Below are positions 60,597-64,000 of a DNA stretch of 64,000 nt, piece after piece. The stretch spans positions 1,922,001 through 1,986,000 of the forward strand of contig NZ_CP026103.1 in NCBI RefSeq assembly GCF_002902945.1. The letters run 5' to 3'. The DNA comes from Paraburkholderia caribensis. Lineage in GTDB: Bacteria > Pseudomonadota > Gammaproteobacteria > Burkholderiales > Burkholderiaceae. Each line of letters opens with the position of its first letter. Within the stretch, counting starts at the first letter, position 1. The notes under the pieces were generated by a model. The model had not been told where the DNA came from. It saw only the letters and a program-made list of their open reading frames with translations, and ran no database searches. A program made the position numbers and the translations under genes.

Positions 60597-61589
60597 TTGA
60601 AGATCGAGCATCCGACCGACGGCCCGCCCCGGCTCCCGTGGGCTCACGACTACTTCAGCACCGCCAGCGAGTCGCCGCAGCAGCAATTGCTCGCGTGGCG
60701 GCATCGCATCGGTCATATCCTGGATGTGCCCGTTGCAAGGAGTCAGCGGGAAAGCGGCTTTCAAGGGAGCATCGACAGTTATCGCGTCGCGGATCTCGCC
60801 TTCATGGACTGCCGCACCGACGCCGTCCTGCAAACCCGCACGGCCGCGCGAATCTCCACGGACAACGTGCGCCAGTTCGTATTCCATGTGCTCGTCGACG
60901 GCCAGATCGAGACGAAGACGGGCTTGTATCCGAAGCACGTTGCCACGCAGCTCAGGCCCGGCATTCTCGCGCTGGACATGGGCCAACCCATGCGCATGGA
61001 ACGCACCGACTGCCGCTTGCTGGCGATCTTCCTGCCGCGCGACATGCTCGAATCGGTGCTACCCGAACCTGAGTCGATTCACGGCAATGTGGTCGAGTAC
61101 GACTCGCCGCTCGCGCGCCTGATTCCGGGCTATCTCGCCGCGCTGTCCCAAACCGCCCAATCGGCGGATCCTGCCGGTTTCCACGATGCACTGAAAACCT
61201 GCACGATGTTGATCGCGGCCGCCTTCGGCAAGCGGTCGGGCCGCACGGGCGGTGCACGCGCGGCCGCGCGCGCCGCCGTGTTCGGCACCCTCCGGCGCTA
61301 CATCGAAGCGAATCTGCACGAACCCGATCTCTCACCCGAAAGCGTGCTGCTCGCGTCGCAGCTATCGCGCCCGACGCTCTACCGTCTGTTCGAGAGCGAG
61401 GGCGGGCTCGCAACGTATATTCGCAACCGGCGGCTGAGCCAGGCAGCGGACGAACTGCGCCGCTATCCGAACAAGGCGGTCGTCGAAATCGCGTATGGAC
61501 TCGGGTTCAACAGCGCGTCCGATTTCAATCGCGCGTTCCGCCGCGCATTCGATATGTCGCCGCTCGACTACCGGATGTTCGCGCTTTAA
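60597..61589 (+). CDS. AraC-family regulator
   Basis: Transcription regulator of 330 residues. The first two thirds contain an AraC-binding-like domain (about 60-200) with VRQFVFHVLVDGQIETKTG, and the C-terminal AraC HTH domain is complete (about 235-330: VLLASQLSRPTLYRLFESEGGLATYIRNRRLSQAADEL and VVEIAYGLGFNSASDFNRAFRRAFDMSPLDYR). The start is TTG at 60597 as read; a later start is possible but would remove part of the N-terminal region, which does not contain the DNA-binding domain. It is upstream of a Na+/H+ antiporter gene. Confidence 0.85.
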   Translation: MKIEHPTDGPPRLPWAHDYFSTASESPQQQLLAWRHRIGHILDVPVARSQRESGFQGSIDSYRVADLAFMDCRTDAVLQTRTAARISTDNVRQFVFHVLVDGQIETKTGLYPKHVATQLRPGILALDMGQPMRMERTDCRLLAIFLPRDMLESVLPEPESIHGNVVEYDSPLARLIPGYLAALSQTAQSADPAGFHDALKTCTMLIAAAFGKRSGRTGGARAAARAAVFGTLRRYIEANLHEPDLSPESVLLASQLSRPTLYRLFESEGGLATYIRNRRLSQAADELRRYPNKAVVEIAYGLGFNSASDFNRAFRRAFDMSPLDYRMFAL

Positions 61590-61630
61590 CCACTCTAACG
61601 TCCCGCCACAAACGCTCAACAGGAGAAGTC

Positions 61631-63214
61631 ATGTCGGCTGTGTCGGCATTCAAGCTGGTTCTGCTCTCGCTGATTGCGATCATCGCGCTCGAACTGCTCG
61701 CGAAGCGTCTGCGGCTGCCGCCCGCAGCCGCGTTGCTGGTCGGCGGCGCCGCGATGGCGTTCATGCCCGGCCTGCCGCCCGTCGTGCTCGACCCCGACCT
61801 CGTGCTGATCGTGTTCCTCCCGCCCTTGCTGATGAATGGCGCGTACTTCTTCGTCTGGACCGACTTCAAGCGGCATCTGAAGCCGATTCTGCTGTTCGCG
61901 ATCGGCGCGGTCGCGTTCACGACGTGGATAGTCGGCGTCGTCGTGCACATCGTCGTGCCAACGCTACCGTGGGCGGCCTGTTTCGCGCTCGGCGCCGTCG
62001 TCTCGCCGCCCGACGCGGTCGCGGCGAAAGCGGTGCTCGAACGGCTCTCGCTGCCGCGCCGCCTGATGGTGCTGCTCGAAGGCGAGAGCCTGCTCAACGA
62101 CGCCGCCGGCCTCGTGCTGTTCCGCTTCGCCGTCGCCGCCGCGCTGACGGGCGCATTCAGCGCGTCGCATGCCGTGCTGAGCTTCGCGGGGCTGGCGGTG
62201 GGCGGCGTGGTGGTCGGATGCGTGGTCGGCTATGGCGTCGTGTGTCTGCTGCGTCTGCTCGACGACGACTATCTGGTCATCACGACCTCGGTGATCTCCG
62301 CGTGGATCAGCTACATCGCGGGCGAATTACTCGGTGTATCGAGCGTCATTTCGACTGTGACCTGCGGCATGCTGCTCGGCTGGCATCAGCACGAAGTCTT
62401 TTCCGCCACCGTGCGAACGCGCGGCACGGCGTTCTGGCAAGTCGTCGTGTTCGTGTTCGAGGCGCTCGTGTTCGTGCTGATCGGACTGTCGCTGCGCGGG
62501 GTGATGCAGCGGCTCGGCGGCATCGACAATGCGCTCGCGGCGCTCGGCCCCGCCGCGATGGCAGCCGTGATCACGGTCGTCGTTTCGCGCTGCGTGTGGA
62601 CCTTCGCGCTCGAATTGGTCAACGCAATACTGCACCGCCTGTCGCGCCGCGCGGCACCGCCTGCCGACTGGCGCTCCGCTGCCGTGGTGAGCTGGGCGGG
62701 CATGCGCGGCGTCGTAACGCTGGCGATCGCTCTTTCGCTGCCTGAAACAATGCCGGGCCGCGATCTGATTCTGTTCTCCGCGTTCGTCGTCATCCTGTTT
62801 ACGGTGCTGCTGCAAGGCACGACGATCGGACTCCTGATCCGGCTCGTCAATCCCGCCAGCGATGCACACACATCGGCCCATCTGAACGAGATGCAGGCCT
62901 GGGCGCGGCTGGAGGCGGCGCAACTGGATGCGATCAAGCCGCTCGTCTACGCGCCGGACGGCAGCGTGCTGCATCCGCGACTGCTCGAACAGTACAGCTA
63001 TCGCGCGCGTTTGACCGAGGAGTTCCAGCACGCGCCGAGCTTTCCGCTGGAGGCGCGCAGAGCGCACTACGACGTCATCCTCGCCGCGATCGCCGCAGGC
63101 CGCGCTGAACTGTTGCGCCTGCATCGGAGCGGTCTGATTCACGACGATCTGCTGCACGCGATCGAACACGATCTCGACCTGCAGGAAATCTCATCCCGCC
63201 ACGCCCGAGGCTAG
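61631..63214 (+). CDS. CPA1-type Na+/H+ antiporter (NhaP family)
   Basis: Inner-membrane antiporter of 527 residues with ten or more hydrophobic segments. CPA1 signatures are ALGAVVSPPDAVAAKAVLE, GESLLNDAAGLVLFRFA, and WAGMRGVVTLAIALSLPE, which carry conserved Asp/Glu residues of the transport core. The C-terminal ~130 residues form a cytoplasmic helical domain (LNEMQAWARLEAAQLDAIKPLV). The ATG at 61631 has a GGAGAA box. Role: sodium/proton and pH homeostasis; subtype is not resolved. Confidence 0.93.
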   Translation: MSAVSAFKLVLLSLIAIIALELLAKRLRLPPAAALLVGGAAMAFMPGLPPVVLDPDLVLIVFLPPLLMNGAYFFVWTDFKRHLKPILLFAIGAVAFTTWIVGVVVHIVVPTLPWAACFALGAVVSPPDAVAAKAVLERLSLPRRLMVLLEGESLLNDAAGLVLFRFAVAAALTGAFSASHAVLSFAGLAVGGVVVGCVVGYGVVCLLRLLDDDYLVITTSVISAWISYIAGELLGVSSVISTVTCGMLLGWHQHEVFSATVRTRGTAFWQVVVFVFEALVFVLIGLSLRGVMQRLGGIDNALAALGPAAMAAVITVVVSRCVWTFALELVNAILHRLSRRAAPPADWRSAAVVSWAGMRGVVTLAIALSLPETMPGRDLILFSAFVVILFTVLLQGTTIGLLIRLVNPASDAHTSAHLNEMQAWARLEAAQLDAIKPLVYAPDGSVLHPRLLEQYSYRARLTEEFQHAPSFPLEARRAHYDVILAAIAAGRAELLRLHRSGLIHDDLLHAIEHDLDLQEISSRHARG

Positions 63215-63644
63215 ACGCGGCACGCGCATGCGGCACCGGCGCGCGGTCGGCTCAAGTAATGACCTGACTTGCCGATATGCAATTGAGGTACCGCCTCGCC
63301 CGATTTCCTAGCCGCCGTCAGGGCCCGATATGCGTGTCGCACTCGCCGCAAGCGTCTCTTTACAGGTTTCGACCGCAACGTCACGTCATGAAAACGGGCC
63401 CTTGATTCACGGCAATCGTTTGCCGTTCGCCGCCTCGTTCATTCCCTCGCTCAAACAGCCCTGCTCTTCGATCCGAAGGGCCGCTCGCGCTCGCGCTGGC
63501 GTTCGCTGCGAAGCGCACGCGCAAGCGTTCATGGCGACGCGGCCGGTTTTCTCGCGAAGCAGGTTGCGACGGCGTTGCCTCCGACAAGCGACCGCTCGCG
63601 ACTAGGTGCCGCCGATCCACTCCGAAACTGAAAGCGATTCTCAC
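63215..63644. other. Intergenic stretch, nothing recognised
   Basis: No frame here has family resemblance. It should contain the promoter for the solute-binding lipoprotein gene at 63645. The only long frame (63330-63605) is Arg-rich and unlikely to be a gene. Confidence 0.5.
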
Positions 63645-64000
63645 GTGCGACGACTTGCGCTTGCCTCCCTGCTATCTGGCCTGGTGACTCTGATTTTTTT
63701 GTCGTTGTACGGTTGTCACCAGAAGGATTCTGCTTCGCCGGGCGCGTCCGCGCCGGCGAAGACGATCATTACCGCGCTGATCTGGGCGCCTGACTGGCCG
63801 GAACAGATGCTCCAGATCGCCGCCGAGTTCAGCAAGGAAAATCCGGACATCGGCGTGAACGTGCAGTTCATGGTCGGCAATTCGGTCGAGGCGAACATCA
63901 AGCCGCGAATCGCGTCGGGCAATCTGCCGGATCTCGTCAGTGTGAACCCGAATGCGTACTCGGCTGAACTGGCAGACCAGCACATCCTCGCCGACGTCAG
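63645..64000 (+). CDS. ABC-type solute-binding lipoprotein (family 1), 3' end outside window
   Basis: N-terminal part of an extracellular sugar-type binding protein. GTG 63645 starts MRRLALASLLSGLVTLIFLSLYGC with a lipobox LYGC (Cys24). The mature part has TALIWAPDWPEQMLQIAAEFSKENPDIGVNVQFMVG and ASGNLPDLVSVNPNAYSAELADQHILADV, typical of family-1 solute-binding proteins. About 118 residues are visible. It is probably the first gene of an ABC import operon whose rest lies to the right. Confidence 0.85.
   Translation, partial: MRRLALASLLSGLVTLIFLSLYGCHQKDSASPGASAPAKTIITALIWAPDWPEQMLQIAAEFSKENPDIGVNVQFMVGNSVEANIKPRIASGNLPDLVSVNPNAYSAELADQHILADV

Noticed and set aside
1..64000. Insertion sequences, prophage, tRNA or integration (att) sites
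   Set aside because: No transposase, integrase or phage gene, and no cloverleaf-like sequence was recognised on either strand, although a tRNA could be missed by eye.

Overview
This is a GC-rich, densely coded chromosomal segment with the style of a soil or plant-associated Burkholderiaceae bacterium (Paraburkholderia, Caballeronia or Burkholderia). The assignment is inferred from protein families, the many LysR/MarR/AraC regulators, aromatic-acid catabolism genes and gene order; no rRNA or other phylogenetic marker is present. No tRNA, CRISPR array, intact insertion sequence or prophage was recognised. The window cuts one gene at each end: an RND efflux pump permease on the left and a solute-binding lipoprotein on the right.

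Layout. 1-6.3 kb: a tripartite efflux pump operon (permease and periplasmic adaptor, minus strand), a divergent TetR repressor, and an OmpR-type two-component pair. Short 10-bp-phased repeats link the two-component promoter to the efflux promoter region. 6.3-9.5 kb: an RcnB-like periplasmic protein, a ketopantoate-reductase-like enzyme, an EamA transporter, and two decayed genes (an M20 peptidase fragment and a LysR pseudogene). 9.5-19.3 kb is the most coherent block. One operon on the plus strand encodes hydroxyquinol 1,2-dioxygenase, a Dabb protein, maleylacetate reductase and a DoxX protein. It converges on a minus-strand operon for gamma-resorcylate decarboxylase, an aromatic acid MFS transporter and a two-subunit molybdenum hydroxylase. 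A LysR gene and a MarR gene flank the block, and the decarboxylase/MarR intergenic region carries three copies of a palindromic element. Together they suggest uptake of a dihydroxybenzoate, decarboxylation to resorcinol, conversion to hydroxyquinol, ring cleavage to maleylacetate and reduction to 3-oxoadipate. No flavin or two-component resorcinol hydroxylase is present.

19.5-26 kb: an extended SDR reductase with a divergent AraC regulator, then two sensor kinases, one a PAS-PAS hybrid with two receivers, separated by a fragment of a lost response regulator. 26-42 kb: a redox and solvent-stress-like block with three reductases and a divergent LysR, two tandem DUF1254/DUF1214 proteins, a peroxiredoxin-like protein, two Old Yellow Enzyme paralogues (one frameshifted) sharing an upstream element, two MFS exporters, a quinone oxidoreductase-like MDR and a LysR regulator. 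42-47 kb: a PRC-barrel protein, a PAS-GGDEF-EAL protein, and small envelope and thioredoxin-like proteins. 47.4-52 kb: an overlapping operon of response regulator, LysM-FecR protein and CHASE2 sensor kinase. 52-53.4 kb: short hypothetical genes in a locally AT-richer stretch.

53.5-64 kb: a fused enoyl-CoA hydratase/3-hydroxyacyl-CoA dehydrogenase with a divergent LysR and TTGACA-type repeats; ohr with a MarR gene and a Tat-exported epoxide hydrolase bracketed by TTGCATATGCAA-like palindromes; a SnoaL/TetR pair; an AraC regulator; a CPA1 Na+/H+ antiporter; and the start of an ABC solute-binding lipoprotein gene.
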